The position numbers and the translations under genes were made by a program. The notes beneath the pieces were generated by a model. It was not told the DNA's origin. It did no database searches and saw nothing but the letters and a program-made list of their open reading frames with translations. Positions 1-8,130 of a stretch of DNA of 64,000 nt are shown here, piece after piece (position 1 is the first letter of the stretch; every line of letters starts with the position of its first letter). Source of the stretch: Stappia indica (GTDB lineage: Bacteria; Pseudomonadota; Alphaproteobacteria; Rhizobiales; Stappiaceae); assembly GCF_001696535.1 (NCBI RefSeq), contig NZ_MBQE01000001.1:1116001-1180000 (forward strand). The letters are read 5' to 3'.

Positions 1-122
1 TCGGGCTCGGCCAGCTGCCGATCTACCTGCTGCCCTGGCTGCTCAAGCCGCTGGCCAACCGCATCGCCGCCGATCAGGCGGAACGTGACCGGGATCACGG
101 AAGCGCCGCGCCCGGCGGCTAG
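1..122 (+). CDS. 3' end of an unidentified gene (partial)
   Basis: An open frame enters from the left edge (codons read from base 3) and stops at TAG 120-122. The visible 39 residues begin with a hydrophobic stretch (IYLLPWLLKPL) and end in a charged hydrophilic tail. This would suit the C-terminus of an inner-membrane protein. Too little is present to name a family. Confidence 0.5.
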   Translation, partial: GLGQLPIYLLPWLLKPLANRIAADQAERDRDHGSAAPGG

Positions 123-161
123 TCTGGCGGGCACCGCAACCCCGACCCGGGAGACTGGCCC

Positions 162-938
162 ATGCGCCGCCTGACGCCGAAAGCCCGCACCCTTGCCGCC
201 GCGCCGCTGGCGGCCACCGCCTTCGCCCTGCTGGTCTCGCTCGGCACCACGCCGGCCTTTGCCGGCGACTATGCGCGGGTCGACGTGATGGGCTTTTCGG
301 CAGATGGCAACCGCTTCGCCTTCGAGGAATACGGCACGCAGGACGGCTCCGGCTTCCCCTATTCCAACATTTACGTGTTCGACGTCGACCGGGACGCCTG
401 GCTCGGCAGCAGCCCGTTCCGCCGGCTCGACGAGACGGGCGATGCAACGCCCGCACAGGCGCAGGCCGCACTGGAGCGCACCCGCGAGGCCAATCGCGAA
501 GAGGCATGGGACCTGATCGTTTCGGCCGGGATTGCCGGCCGCGGCGACACGGTGGCGCACAACCCGCCGACCGAGCGCGGCGCCGATCCGCACCTGATGA
601 TCGCCTCGATGCGCCCGGACGTGCCCGCCTTCGGCCCGCAGGTGGAATTGCGCCTGACCGAGCACGCCGTGGAGCGCCCGGCGCGCTGCCCGGACGGCTT
701 CGGCGGGATGAAGGGCTTCCGCCTGACGCTGACGCTCGAGGGCGAAACGCGGGTGCTCAACGACGATGCCCGCCTGCCGCAAAGCCGGGGCTGCGCGCTC
801 GGCTACCGGATCGAGCGGCTGGTGCTGCATCACCCGGTGAACGGGGGACCGGCGTCCTTCGCGGTGATCGTGCTGGTGGAGCAGGTCGGCTTCGAGGGGC
901 CGGACGGCCGGCATCTGGCGATCACCGGGCGGCTTTAG
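162..938 (+). CDS. DUF2259 family predicted secreted protein
   Basis: A 258-residue protein with a clear N-terminal signal peptide: basic start, hydrophobic segment to about residue 33, and cleavage near an AFA/G site. The mature part begins with a VDVMGFSADGNRFAFEEYG-type block that matches my memory of the DUF2259 (COG5497-type) secreted proteins of alphaproteobacteria. That family has no known biochemical role; periplasmic location is inferred from the leader. A GGGAG ribosome site lies just before ATG 162, which supports the start. It follows the preceding gene by about 40 bases and may be co-transcribed with it and with rpe downstream. Confidence 0.85.
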   Translation: MRRLTPKARTLAAAPLAATAFALLVSLGTTPAFAGDYARVDVMGFSADGNRFAFEEYGTQDGSGFPYSNIYVFDVDRDAWLGSSPFRRLDETGDATPAQAQAALERTREANREEAWDLIVSAGIAGRGDTVAHNPPTERGADPHLMIASMRPDVPAFGPQVELRLTEHAVERPARCPDGFGGMKGFRLTLTLEGETRVLNDDARLPQSRGCALGYRIERLVLHHPVNGGPASFAVIVLVEQVGFEGPDGRHLAITGRL

Positions 939-1041
939 GACGCACGCGGGTGCGGACGCGGTGCTTGTGGCACCGGGGTGCCTGTGATAGCGGCTTGCGC
1001 CAGATCAGCCTCCCCAAGGTCACACATCGGAGCCGCCGCCC

Positions 1042-1719
1042 ATGACCCGCCCCGTCGTCATTGCCCCGTCCATGCTCGCCTCGGACTTTTCCGCCTTCGG
1101 ACAGGAAGTGCGCGACGTGGTGGAGGCCGGCGCCGACTGGATCCATCTCGACGTGATGGACGGGCATTTCGTGCCCAATATCAGCTTCGGTCCGGACGTC
1201 ATCAAGGCGATGCGCCGGCACACCGACAAGGTGTTCGACACGCATCTGATGATCGCCCCGTGCGATGCCTATCTGGAGGCCTTCGCCAAGGCCGGCTCCG
1301 ACATCATCACCGTGCATGCCGAGGCCGGACCGCATCTCGACCGCTCGCTGCAGGCGATCCGCGCGCTCGGCAAGAAGGCCGGCGTCTCGCTGAACCCGGC
1401 AACGCCGGAAAGCGTCATCGAATACGTGCTCGACCGCCTCGACCTGGTACTGGTGATGAGCGTCAACCCGGGCTTCGGCGGCCAGTCCTTCATCCCGGCG
1501 ATGGTCGACAAGGTCGCCCGCATCAAGGCGATGATCGGCGACCGGCCGATCGACATCGAGGTCGACGGCGGCGTCACTGCGCAAACCGCGCCGCTGGTCG
1601 CCAAAGCCGGCGCCAATGTGCTGGTCGCCGGCTCGGCCGTGTTCAAGGGCGAGGGCGTTGCCGGCTACCGCGCCAATATCGAGGCGATCCGCAAGGCCGC
1701 CGACGCGGCCGCGGCCTGA
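1042..1719 (+). CDS. rpe: Ribulose-phosphate 3-epimerase
   Basis: Interconverts D-ribulose 5-phosphate and D-xylulose 5-phosphate in the pentose phosphate pathway and Calvin cycle; cytosolic TIM barrel. The 225-residue protein has the usual length. It carries the N-terminal [10 protein letters not shown] strand, the catalytic-metal block around [12 protein letters not shown] (residues 35-46), the HLM(I) histidine segment near residue 70, the [10 protein letters not shown] loop and the second catalytic aspartate in EVDGGV near residue 175. No key residue is missing. It lies upstream of purB with one membrane-protein gene between. In this class rpe often sits close to purB, which fits the start of the purine block. 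Confidence 0.97.
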   Translation: MTRPVVIAPSMLASDFSAFGQEVRDVVEAGADWIHLDVMDGHFVPNISFGPDVIKAMRRHTDKVFDTHLMIAPCDAYLEAFAKAGSDIITVHAEAGPHLDRSLQAIRALGKKAGVSLNPATPESVIEYVLDRLDLVLVMSVNPGFGGQSFIPAMVDKVARIKAMIGDRPIDIEVDGGVTAQTAPLVAKAGANVLVAGSAVFKGEGVAGYRANIEAIRKAADAAAA

Positions 1720-1806
1720 ATTAGCCGCCTTCCCTTCCGCTTGACCGGCTGCCCGGCGCGGCCGACAGTCGGCGAAATGCGCCGGGCACTGCCGCCCGGC
1801 GCGAGA

Positions 1807-2298
1807 ATGGAATGGATCCGACACGTGCGACCGCTCGTCTTCGCCATCGCCTGGGCCGCCTTCATCGGCCTGACGGAGACCGCGCTCACCTTCTGGCGCG
1901 GCGAAGCCCTGACGGGCCGCTCGGCCGGGGTCGTCACCGTGTTCACGGTCAGCGCGTTCCTCGGCGCCTTCTGTGCCTGGGGGCTGGCGAGCCTGCTCAC
2001 CTTCCGCCGCCGCAAGGGGCGGCTGCCGGCGCGCTTTGCCGCCATGATCCTGTCGCTGACGCTCGGCACCGCGGGCTTTTGCGCGGTGTTCTTCTTCCTG
2101 CAGCTGCGCTCCTATTATTCGGAATGGCACACCAGCACGATCTCCATGGAGATGTTCTGGCAGTTCGCCTTCACCGGCGCCTCGACCAGCTACATCTTCG
2201 CCGTGATGGGCGCCCGCCCGCTGCTGCCTTTCGTCTTCCTGCCGATGCTCGCCTTCTCGTGGTACTTCGCGCGCATTGAGCCGCCGCGCCACGTCTGA
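1807..2298 (+). CDS. Hypothetical four-helix membrane protein
   Basis: About 163 residues if read from ATG 1807. The frame is open to TTG 1741 and also has ATG 1777, but 1807 places the start directly before the first hydrophobic helix. Four transmembrane helices are visible: residues about 6-25, 40-60, 80-100 and 120-155. A basic loop RRRKGR follows helix 2. I do not recognise the family. It sits between rpe and purB in the same direction and probably shares their transcript. Function unknown. Confidence 0.7.
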   Translation: MEWIRHVRPLVFAIAWAAFIGLTETALTFWRGEALTGRSAGVVTVFTVSAFLGAFCAWGLASLLTFRRRKGRLPARFAAMILSLTLGTAGFCAVFFFLQLRSYYSEWHTSTISMEMFWQFAFTGASTSYIFAVMGARPLLPFVFLPMLAFSWYFARIEPPRHV

Positions 2299-2342
2299 TA
2301 AGGAGCCGGCACACCCCGCCGCTGCCCGAGAAGGACACCCGC

Positions 2343-3671
2343 ATGATCCCGCGCTATTCGCGGCCCGAAATGGTCGCCATCTGGTCTCCCGAGACGAAGT
2401 TCCGCATCTGGTTCGAGATCGAGGCCCATGCCTGCGACGCGCTCGCCGAGATCGGCGTGATCCCCAAGGAAGCCGCCCGCACGATCTGGGAGAAGGGCGG
2501 CGCCGCCACCTTCGACGTCGCCCGCATCGACGAGATCGAGCGCGAGACCAAGCACGACGTCATCGCCTTCCTGACGCACCTGGCCGAGATCGTCGGACCC
2601 GACGCCCGCTTCGTGCACCAGGGCATGACCTCGTCCGACGTGCTGGACACCTGCCTCAACGTGCAGCTCGTGCGCGCCGCCGACCTGCTGCTGGCCGATA
2701 TCGACGCGCTGCTGGCCGCCCTCAAGCGCCGCGCCTTCGAGCACAAGGACACGGTCTGCATCGGCCGCTCGCACGGCATCCACGCCGAGCCGGTGACCTT
2801 CGGCCTGAAGATGGCCGAGGCCTATGCCGAGTTCGACCGCTGCCGCACGCGCCTGATCGCCGCCCGCGCCGAGGTCGCCACCTGCGCCATTTCCGGCGCC
2901 GTCGGCACCTTCGCCAATATCGATCCGCGCATCGAGGAACATGTCGCCAAGGCGATGGGCCTTGCCGTCGAGCCGGTCTCCACCCAGGTGATCCCGCGCG
3001 ACCGGCATGCCATGTTCTTCGCGACGCTGGGCGTCATCGCCTCCTCGATCGAGCGCGTGGCGACCGAAATCCGCCACCTGCAGCGCACCGAGGTGCTGGA
3101 GGCGGAAGAGTACTTCTCGCCGGGCCAGAAGGGCTCCAGCGCCATGCCGCACAAGCGCAACCCGGTGCTGACCGAGAACCTGACCGGTCTTGCCCGCATG
3201 GTCCGCGCCTACGCGATGCCGGCGATGGAGAACGTCGCCCTGTGGCACGAGCGCGATATCTCGCACTCCTCGGTCGAGCGGATGATCGGCCCGGACGCCA
3301 CCGTGACGCTCGACTTCGCGCTGGCGCGCCTGACCAACGTCATCGACAAGCTGATGGTCTATCCCGAGCGCATGCTGGCCAACATGAACCGCCTCGGCGG
3401 CCTGGTGCACTCGCAGCGCATCCTGCTGGCGCTGACCCAGGCCGGCACCTCGCGCGAGGACGCCTATCGCCTGGTCCAGCGCAACGCCATGAAGGTCTGG
3501 GACAGCTACCAGAAGGACGGCAGCGCCGATGTCGACTTCCTGGAGGAGCTGCTGAACGACGCCGACGTGCGCGCCGCCCTGTCGGAGGAGGAGATCCGCT
3601 CGCGCTTCGACCTCGGCTACCACACCAAGGCCGTCGGCACGATCTTCGACCGGGTGTTCGGCAAGGCCTGA
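2343..3671 (+). CDS. purB: Adenylosuccinate lyase
   Basis: Splits SAICAR to AICAR plus fumarate, and adenylosuccinate to AMP plus fumarate, in purine synthesis; cytosolic homotetramer of the fumarase/aspartase superfamily. The 442-residue protein has the three conserved active-site regions: MTSSDV (95-100), GRSHG with the catalytic His (141-145), and the flexible signature loop GSSAMPHKRNP (265-275), which carries the catalytic Ser. Length and start agree with other alphaproteobacterial PurB. It is the first gene of a purine block that continues with purC, purS, purQ and purL up to 18 kb, although foreign-looking genes now separate them. Confidence 0.98.
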   Translation: MIPRYSRPEMVAIWSPETKFRIWFEIEAHACDALAEIGVIPKEAARTIWEKGGAATFDVARIDEIERETKHDVIAFLTHLAEIVGPDARFVHQGMTSSDVLDTCLNVQLVRAADLLLADIDALLAALKRRAFEHKDTVCIGRSHGIHAEPVTFGLKMAEAYAEFDRCRTRLIAARAEVATCAISGAVGTFANIDPRIEEHVAKAMGLAVEPVSTQVIPRDRHAMFFATLGVIASSIERVATEIRHLQRTEVLEAEEYFSPGQKGSSAMPHKRNPVLTENLTGLARMVRAYAMPAMENVALWHERDISHSSVERMIGPDATVTLDFALARLTNVIDKLMVYPERMLANMNRLGGLVHSQRILLALTQAGTSREDAYRLVQRNAMKVWDSYQKDGSADVDFLEELLNDADVRAALSEEEIRSRFDLGYHTKAVGTIFDRVFGKA

Positions 3672-3799
3672 CGGCCGGCTGCACGCGGCGGGCGGGGACT
3701 GGCGCCGGTATTGCCTTCCCGCCCGATGCGGCCTAGATTCCGATCGAGGGCAGGCGTCGTCCTGTCCTCTATCGGATCAAGGGCATACTGATCTTCGAC

Positions 3800-4024
3800 A
3801 TGTCGAAAACACCGGACCCTTTCAGCCTCGACGCGCTCGACGGCATAGCCCGCCGCGCGAGCGAAACGGTGCGCCGGCACGCAGCCGACACCGGCGGCAC
3901 GTTGCCGGTGCTGCGCGACGGACGTGTCGTCGAGATCGACCCGTCCAGCGCTCCCCCCTCCGCCGCGAAGCGGGGCGGCGAGAGCTCTCGCGTGAAGAAG
4001 TTGAAGCTTCCGAATGTCGGTTGA
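3800..4024 (+). CDS. Putative antitoxin-like small protein upstream of zeta-type kinase
   Basis: A 74-residue hydrophilic protein without a signal or membrane segment. Its 3' end overlaps the following zeta-family gene by 11 bases, a spacing typical of translationally coupled toxin-antitoxin pairs. It holds a short segment LPVLRDGRVVEIDPS and a basic C-terminal tail (RVKKLKLPNVG). I do not recognise it as a classical epsilon antitoxin. The antitoxin role is inferred only from size, position and coupling. Confidence 0.6.
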   Translation: MSKTPDPFSLDALDGIARRASETVRRHAADTGGTLPVLRDGRVVEIDPSSAPPSAAKRGGESSRVKKLKLPNVG

Positions 4025-4652
4025 TCCGGCGCCGCCGGTTCTGACCATCTTCGCTGGCCCCAACGGCTCGGGCAAGACAACGCTCCGGAACCAGTTCGTC
4101 GCCGACGGATACCATCTGGGAGACTATATCAATGCCGACGACATCCAAGCCAGTTGGCACATCCTCGCTCCCGAACTTTCCAGCCGCCGCGAGCGCGAGA
4201 TGTGGGCCTTTCACGAAGCGGAACGTCAACGCCGGGCCTGCCTGACCGACGGGCGCGACTTTTCGTTCGAAACCGTCTTCTCCCACGAAAGCAAACTCGA
4301 CTTCATGCGGGATGCCAAGACTGCAGGATATTTCATCCGCCTGCTCTTCGTGGCAACGGACAGTCCGCACCTGAATGTCGCCCGCGTGGCGAAGAGGGTG
4401 AAGGACGGTGGGCACGACATCGAAACCGACAAGGTCGTGAACCGCTACCGGCGAACCCTGGACCTGTTGCCGCAGGCGATGGAGCTCGCCGACCACAGTG
4501 TCCTGTTCGACAACTCCCACGCGACCATGCACGCGGTCGTCACAATAAAACGCGCCGAAGGCAGACTGACGAGCTTCGGCGTCCAACACCCGCTGCCCAA
4601 CTGGGCGGAAACCGCACTCAGTGAACACAAGGCCAGACAAGCACAGCCATGA
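4014..4652 (+). CDS. Zeta toxin family protein (P-loop kinase)
   Basis: A 212-residue P-loop kinase. The N-terminus has strand IFAG followed by Walker A GPNGSGKT (15-22). A segment FSFETVFSHESK follows (near residue 83), which in zeta/PezT-like proteins carries substrate-binding and catalytic side chains. An Arg-rich lid region follows (RVAKRVKDGGHD, then NRYRRTLDLLP). Classical zeta toxins phosphorylate UDP-N-acetylglucosamine; many chromosomal relatives of this length have unknown substrates, so toxicity is not established. It overlaps the small upstream gene by 11 bases and the downstream hydrolase by 4 bases (ATGA), suggesting one coupled three-gene unit. Confidence 0.85.
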   Translation: MSVDPAPPVLTIFAGPNGSGKTTLRNQFVADGYHLGDYINADDIQASWHILAPELSSRREREMWAFHEAERQRRACLTDGRDFSFETVFSHESKLDFMRDAKTAGYFIRLLFVATDSPHLNVARVAKRVKDGGHDIETDKVVNRYRRTLDLLPQAMELADHSVLFDNSHATMHAVVTIKRAEGRLTSFGVQHPLPNWAETALSEHKARQAQP

Positions 4653-5209
4653 AGATTGCCGAGACCGATATCCTGCTGCTGCCCGGCTACGGCGACACGC
4701 CGGCCGGCCACTGGATGCACCGCTGGTGCGAGAAGATGCCGACGGCGCGCATCATCGCCCAGCGCAACTGGTTCCAGCCCGTGCTGAAGGAGTGGATCGA
4801 CGCCTTGAAGGAGGCGGTCGCGGCCGCGGAGCGCCCGGTGGTGCTGGTCGGCCATTCGCTCGGCTCGATCACCGCGGTACACGCCGCGCACGGCCACGGG
4901 CTCGACACGGACAAGATCAAGGCCGCCTTCCTGGTGGCGCCCACGGACCTGAACCGTGCCGAGCCGAAGCCCGCCTTCGACGCCGGCCAGTTCAGCAAGG
5001 TGCCGAAAGGTCCCCTGCCCTTCCGCGCCCGGGTGGTGGCCAGCCGCACCGACCCTTACTGCGCCTATGAGGTGGCCGAGCAGATGGCGAAGGATTGGGG
5101 CGCGCATTTCCAGGATGCGGGCGATGCCGGCCACATCAACATGGAAAGCGGCCACGGCCCCTGGCCGGAAGGCCTGATGTCCTTCGCCTATCTGATGAAG
5201 GACCTGTGA
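4649..5209 (+). CDS. RBBP9/YdeN-type alpha/beta hydrolase
   Basis: A 186-residue serine hydrolase of the RBBP9/YdeN group. The nucleophile elbow is GHSLGS (68-73, Ser70). The likely acid is Asp in SRTDPYC near residue 132 and the catalytic His lies in DAGHINMESGHGPW near residue 154. An oxyanion-loop LPGYGD follows the first strand. No signal peptide, so cytosolic. Its start codon overlaps the stop of the zeta-type gene (ATGA at 4649-4652). The substrate is unknown; relatives are small esterases. The co-translation with a toxin-like kinase is unusual and may be fortuitous. Confidence 0.88.
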   Translation: MKIAETDILLLPGYGDTPAGHWMHRWCEKMPTARIIAQRNWFQPVLKEWIDALKEAVAAAERPVVLVGHSLGSITAVHAAHGHGLDTDKIKAAFLVAPTDLNRAEPKPAFDAGQFSKVPKGPLPFRARVVASRTDPYCAYEVAEQMAKDWGAHFQDAGDAGHINMESGHGPWPEGLMSFAYLMKDL

Positions 5210-5350
5210 GGGGACCCAGGTTAATGGCAATCCCGGCGCATCCAGTGGACTGACCCAAACGGAAGAGTTTGATTTGGGCTGGGTGACCCGGGGCAATGCG
5301 ATCAATGGCGGCTTATAGCCCAACACGGATATTACACATTCCAGCCGCTA

Positions 5351-6568
5351 TTAATTCTCGCAACCGTCTCCAGGCCAATGAAGAGGCGAAGTGCTTCGTT
5401 CCCGATTTGTGTATACAGGCTGCGCATTTTTTTCCACAAGAGGACTGAATGTGCCGGGGTCACGGGCGTATAATCCCACCATAAACTCTAAAGTATTCTG
5501 CGGAGTTGCTAGCATGCAATTCACCATGTCGATGCCGTCTTCTGTCCGTCGATATGTGGAATCAGTCCCATTTGGCCAGTGCACCTTGAACCCGCACATT
5601 AGGCCATCATTGTTAGTTAGTATCTCCATCAGTCCTTTGTAATATTTGTCATATGGAATTGCCCGACCGGCCTGATTACCCCAGAAGCGTCGAGCAGTAT
5701 TTTCGACACTGAAGAATGCAGCAATAAATGCTTTTGCGGATAGCAGGATATTCTCAAGTTCCTTATACGATACTTCAAACCCCCTATTTCCGCTGATTCC
5801 ACCCCGGCACCGAAACCCCTTTTCGGTTAGAATGTAATCCGAATGACTTATCGCGTTTCGTATTCGGCTATTATAGAAATCATCAAATATCATTCCTACA
5901 CTCAGATCAGCCTTATTCGAAAGAAATTTAATCAACTCAATTTTCCTACCAGTAGAAATACCACGGCTTTTAAAATGCTTTTTTTCATTATCTGATAGAT
6001 ATTTAAAATATGGGTTAGGGCTATATCCGTCCCCGACCTGAAACCTGAGTAAATTCAGAATCACCTCATAGGGGGCGTCCATCTCTACGATATGCGTGTA
6101 AAGTAGGAGGCCCAGTCGCCAATGGGTTTCGTTAGGCTCGCGAAACCACCTTTTAGGTAGTTCTAGCTTGAAGAGCCCATTTAGATCATTGAGGATTGCA
6201 CGAGACTCTGCATAGGGGTCCCATCCCTTATCTTCCATACCGATCACACGTAGGAGAGATGCGAAGTACCGGATTATGTCATTGCTTATCGGATCTTCCG
6301 GGAAAAAAAGCGGCTCAAGCAAATTAATATAACCATCTCGTTTTACATAGAATGGAAGTCGTACATATCTGCCTCTACCAACCCTTTGAAATAGTTCAAA
6401 ATTCCTGACAGCCCCTCGTTGAGAGTGCCTAGACAAATAGTGACGACACTGAGTTAACGTGTATTCTGGGCAGGCAGATTGTACATCTCCAGCGGCAAAC
6501 GGCTCCACCAATTTGCCATCACAGATCGCTTTATCAATTACCCTGTAGAAATGCTTATGTCTCGCCAT
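5351..6568 (-). CDS. AT-rich orphan protein with HEPN-like RxxxxH motif
   Basis: A 405-residue protein whose gene is clearly richer in A+T than its neighbours, with AT-ending codons, so it was probably acquired by transfer. The N-terminal 75 residues look like a small helical or winged-helix region (a Cys/His-containing ECPEYTLTQCRHYLSRH-like segment, then a basic GRGRYVRLPFYVKR). Residues 225-290 contain RNAISHSDY, giving an R-x4-H motif (Arg237-His242) in a helical context, as in HEPN ribonuclease-like domains of toxin, Abi and other defence proteins. I do not recognise a named family. An RNA-cleaving defence or toxin role is a hypothesis. No membrane segments. Confidence 0.7.
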   Translation of the reverse strand: MARHKHFYRVIDKAICDGKLVEPFAAGDVQSACPEYTLTQCRHYLSRHSQRGAVRNFELFQRVGRGRYVRLPFYVKRDGYINLLEPLFFPEDPISNDIIRYFASLLRVIGMEDKGWDPYAESRAILNDLNGLFKLELPKRWFREPNETHWRLGLLLYTHIVEMDAPYEVILNLLRFQVGDGYSPNPYFKYLSDNEKKHFKSRGISTGRKIELIKFLSNKADLSVGMIFDDFYNSRIRNAISHSDYILTEKGFRCRGGISGNRGFEVSYKELENILLSAKAFIAAFFSVENTARRFWGNQAGRAIPYDKYYKGLMEILTNNDGLMCGFKVHWPNGTDSTYRRTEDGIDMVNCMLATPQNTLEFMVGLYARDPGTFSPLVEKNAQPVYTNRERSTSPLHWPGDGCEN

Positions 6569-6998
6569 TTATAATTGACCTTATAACTACATCGTCTGTC
6601 TATATACGGATGATCTCACATTAGCAGCACATGTCCGAAATGTGCGTGAATGTGGCTTCAGAATGTACCGAGCCCAACCTCTAGTGCCGCAAAAAGCGGA
6701 AACCGAACTACCCGTTGGTGCAGGAAGCTGCGAAGAGGCAAAGCGAAAAAACAACAACAAGCCTGAACATATCAACGCCCTGAAAGATCTTTGAGTATCC
6801 CTGCCGCAAGACATCCGGGTTTCTCCGGATCTTCGCTTGGCAGACGCGTCCGCCGTTGATATGGAGATTTTCAGGAAATACAAGTTTGAGGCGAGTTCGA
6901 CGCGAGCAAAGCTCGTCCCGGCGCAAAGCCTTCCCACACAGCAGCGGCATCATCCGATGATCGCGTGCAGTCTCACGTTTCTTGGAAAAGACCTTTCG
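6569..6998. other. Non-coding junction between the AT-rich gene and a lipoprotein gene
   Basis: About 430 bases with composition shifting from AT-rich to the host GC level. It contains the upstream region of the HEPN-like gene (minus strand), a possible 20-codon lipoprotein-like peptide (6708-6770, minus), and a 10-base inverted repeat (CATATCAACG at 6768-6777, CGTTGATATG at 6854-6863). No convincing larger gene is seen on either strand. Confidence 0.5.
6708..6770 (-). CDS. Possible 20-residue lipoprotein-like micro-ORF
   Basis: On the minus strand an ATG at 6770 opens a 20-codon frame. It encodes a basic N-terminus (MFR), a hydrophobic run (LVVVFSLCLF) and AASC followed by only TNG and a TAG stop. 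This is a lipoprotein signal peptide and lipobox with almost no mature part, like entericidin- or lysis-lipoprotein-type peptides, or a leftover of a truncated gene. The ribosome site is weak (CAGGG). It reads toward the HEPN-like gene about 140 bases downstream. Confidence 0.25.
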   Translation of the reverse strand: MFRLVVVFSLCLFAASCTNG

Positions 6999-7676
6999 AT
7001 GAAAATCAAAAAGACCTTCTTGCGCACCGCACTTCTGCTTTCGATTCCGATGGTCCTCGCCGGCTGCGGCCCGAGCAAGGAAGTGCTGCAGCAGGAGCGG
7101 GAGCTGTTCATGCAGGCCCGCGACCGGAAGAGCACCTGCGGCAACGCGGAGAACGACTCACCGGCGGCACGCGCCATCGTGGAAAAGGACCGACTGCGCG
7201 GGCTGACGCGCTACACGGAAGCCGATGCGCAAGAGATGATGACCGACCGCACCGACGTCTCCTACATGCCCGGGCACGGCACGCAGATCTCCTACACCTC
7301 GGCGGACGGCCGCGCCTGGCTCTGGTATCCGGGCAACCCCCGCATCCTGGAGGGGCGCTGGAAGCTGGACGACAGCAAGGACATGCTGCAGGTCTGCTAC
7401 GACTACGGTCCCGGCACCCGCAACCCGACGATGAAGGACGCGCCCGCCGGCTTCCAGTGCGGCAGCTTCCACAACCAGAACATCTTCACGCTCGACACCA
7501 AGCGCGGCGACGTGTTCGGCCTTGCGACCGCGAAGGTCCTGAAGCCGCTGCCGCGCGATGTGGCCAAGCCCTATTTCCCCGGCTGCGCGCCGGCGAAAAA
7601 GCCGTTGCTGAAGAACGGCAAGCCGCCGCTCGACAACCTGCAGCACGACCTCAAGAGCTATATCGGCCGCGCCTGA
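6999..7676 (+). CDS. Hypothetical lipoprotein
   Basis: A 225-residue protein from ATG 6999, preceded by a GGAAAAG ribosome site. A longer open frame exists upstream to 6837, but the signal sequence begins here. The N-terminus is a lipoprotein leader: KIKK, a hydrophobic core, then the lipobox VLAGC with Cys about residue 23. The mature part has four or more cysteines and a central region of aromatic and Gly residues (SADGRAWLWYPGN, EGRWK), suggesting a compact beta-rich periplasmic domain. I do not recognise a named family. It is convergent with the small membrane-protein gene on the minus strand. Confidence 0.82.
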   Translation: MKIKKTFLRTALLLSIPMVLAGCGPSKEVLQQERELFMQARDRKSTCGNAENDSPAARAIVEKDRLRGLTRYTEADAQEMMTDRTDVSYMPGHGTQISYTSADGRAWLWYPGNPRILEGRWKLDDSKDMLQVCYDYGPGTRNPTMKDAPAGFQCGSFHNQNIFTLDTKRGDVFGLATAKVLKPLPRDVAKPYFPGCAPAKKPLLKNGKPPLDNLQHDLKSYIGRA

Positions 7677-7697
7677 CGCACTCGCCCGGCCCTTTCC

Positions 7698-7720
7698 CGC
7701 GCGCCCTTACAAGGCGCGCG
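7698..7720. terminator. Bidirectional hairpin between convergent genes
   Basis: An 8-base perfect stem (CGCGCGCC 7698-7705 and GGCGCGCG 7713-7720) with a 7-base loop lies between the lipoprotein gene and the stop codon of the convergent small membrane-protein gene, which it overlaps. The U-tract is weak on either side. Confidence 0.45.
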
Positions 7721-7931
7721 GCCGCGGCCCCATCATCGCGACGAGCCGCCGGGCGACCAGCAAGGCCACCGGCACGGCCAGCAGCAGGCCGACGCCGGCG
7801 AACACGGCCAGCAGCCACGGCTCGAAGGCGTTGATGCCGTAGAAGGTCATCGGCACCAGCGCGAAGGCGCCGGCCAGGGTCGGGCCGATGACGATGAAGA
7901 GGACGGCGGCAAGCTTCCACATGACAGGCAC
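7707..7931 (-). CDS. Small two-helix membrane protein
   Basis: A 74-residue protein with two clear transmembrane helices, residues about 5-28 and 38-62, and a basic C-terminus (ARRLVAMMGPRPR). ATG 7931 and ATG 7922 are both possible starts. Proteins of this size and pattern are widespread in Hyphomicrobiales and have often been mislabelled CTP synthetase in databases (from memory). It has no such domain. It is convergent with the lipoprotein gene. Function unknown. Confidence 0.7.
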   Translation of the reverse strand: MPVMWKLAAVLFIVIGPTLAGAFALVPMTFYGINAFEPWLLAVFAGVGLLLAVPVALLVARRLVAMMGPRPRAL

Positions 7932-7998
7932 TCCCGATCAAGGGTCGGGGGCGCGCGGTTCCCGCGAGGGCGCCGCCCCGTCACCGCCTGCCATCGTA

Positions 7999-8018
7999 AT
8001 GTTCGAGAGCCCGAACAT
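7999..8018. repeat. Inverted repeat ATGTTCG-N6-CGAACAT
   Basis: A perfect 7-base dyad (7999-8005 and 8012-8018) about 70 bases upstream of the small membrane-protein gene on the minus strand. The position and size suit a repressor operator. It does not fit the direct-repeat LexA box of alphaproteobacteria. Confidence 0.4.
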
Positions 8019-8068
8019 AATGCGACACCCGACCTCATAGGGATTTGCCCATTGGGGGTGCCACATAT

Positions 8069-8105
8069 GAAAGCGCCGCCCGGCGGATGACCGGGCGGCG
8101 CTTTC
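8069..8105 (-). terminator. Rho-independent terminator of the aldolase gene
   Basis: A 15-base perfect stem (8069-8083 with 8091-8105) and 7-base loop, GC-rich with AAA/TTT ends, lies 25 bases beyond the stop codon of the HpcH/HpaI aldolase gene on the minus strand. Confidence 0.85.
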
Positions 8106-8130
8106 GAAGAGAACCGGAAACGGAAGAGCG

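Noticed and set aside
5210-5350. An attachment site or tRNA end at the left border of the AT-rich gene
   Set aside because: No tRNA-like fold and no direct repeat matching the right border could be found by eye.
7707-7931. A CTP synthetase label for the small membrane protein
   Set aside because: The protein is 74 residues with two membrane helices and has no synthetase or glutaminase domain. The label is a known database error for this group.
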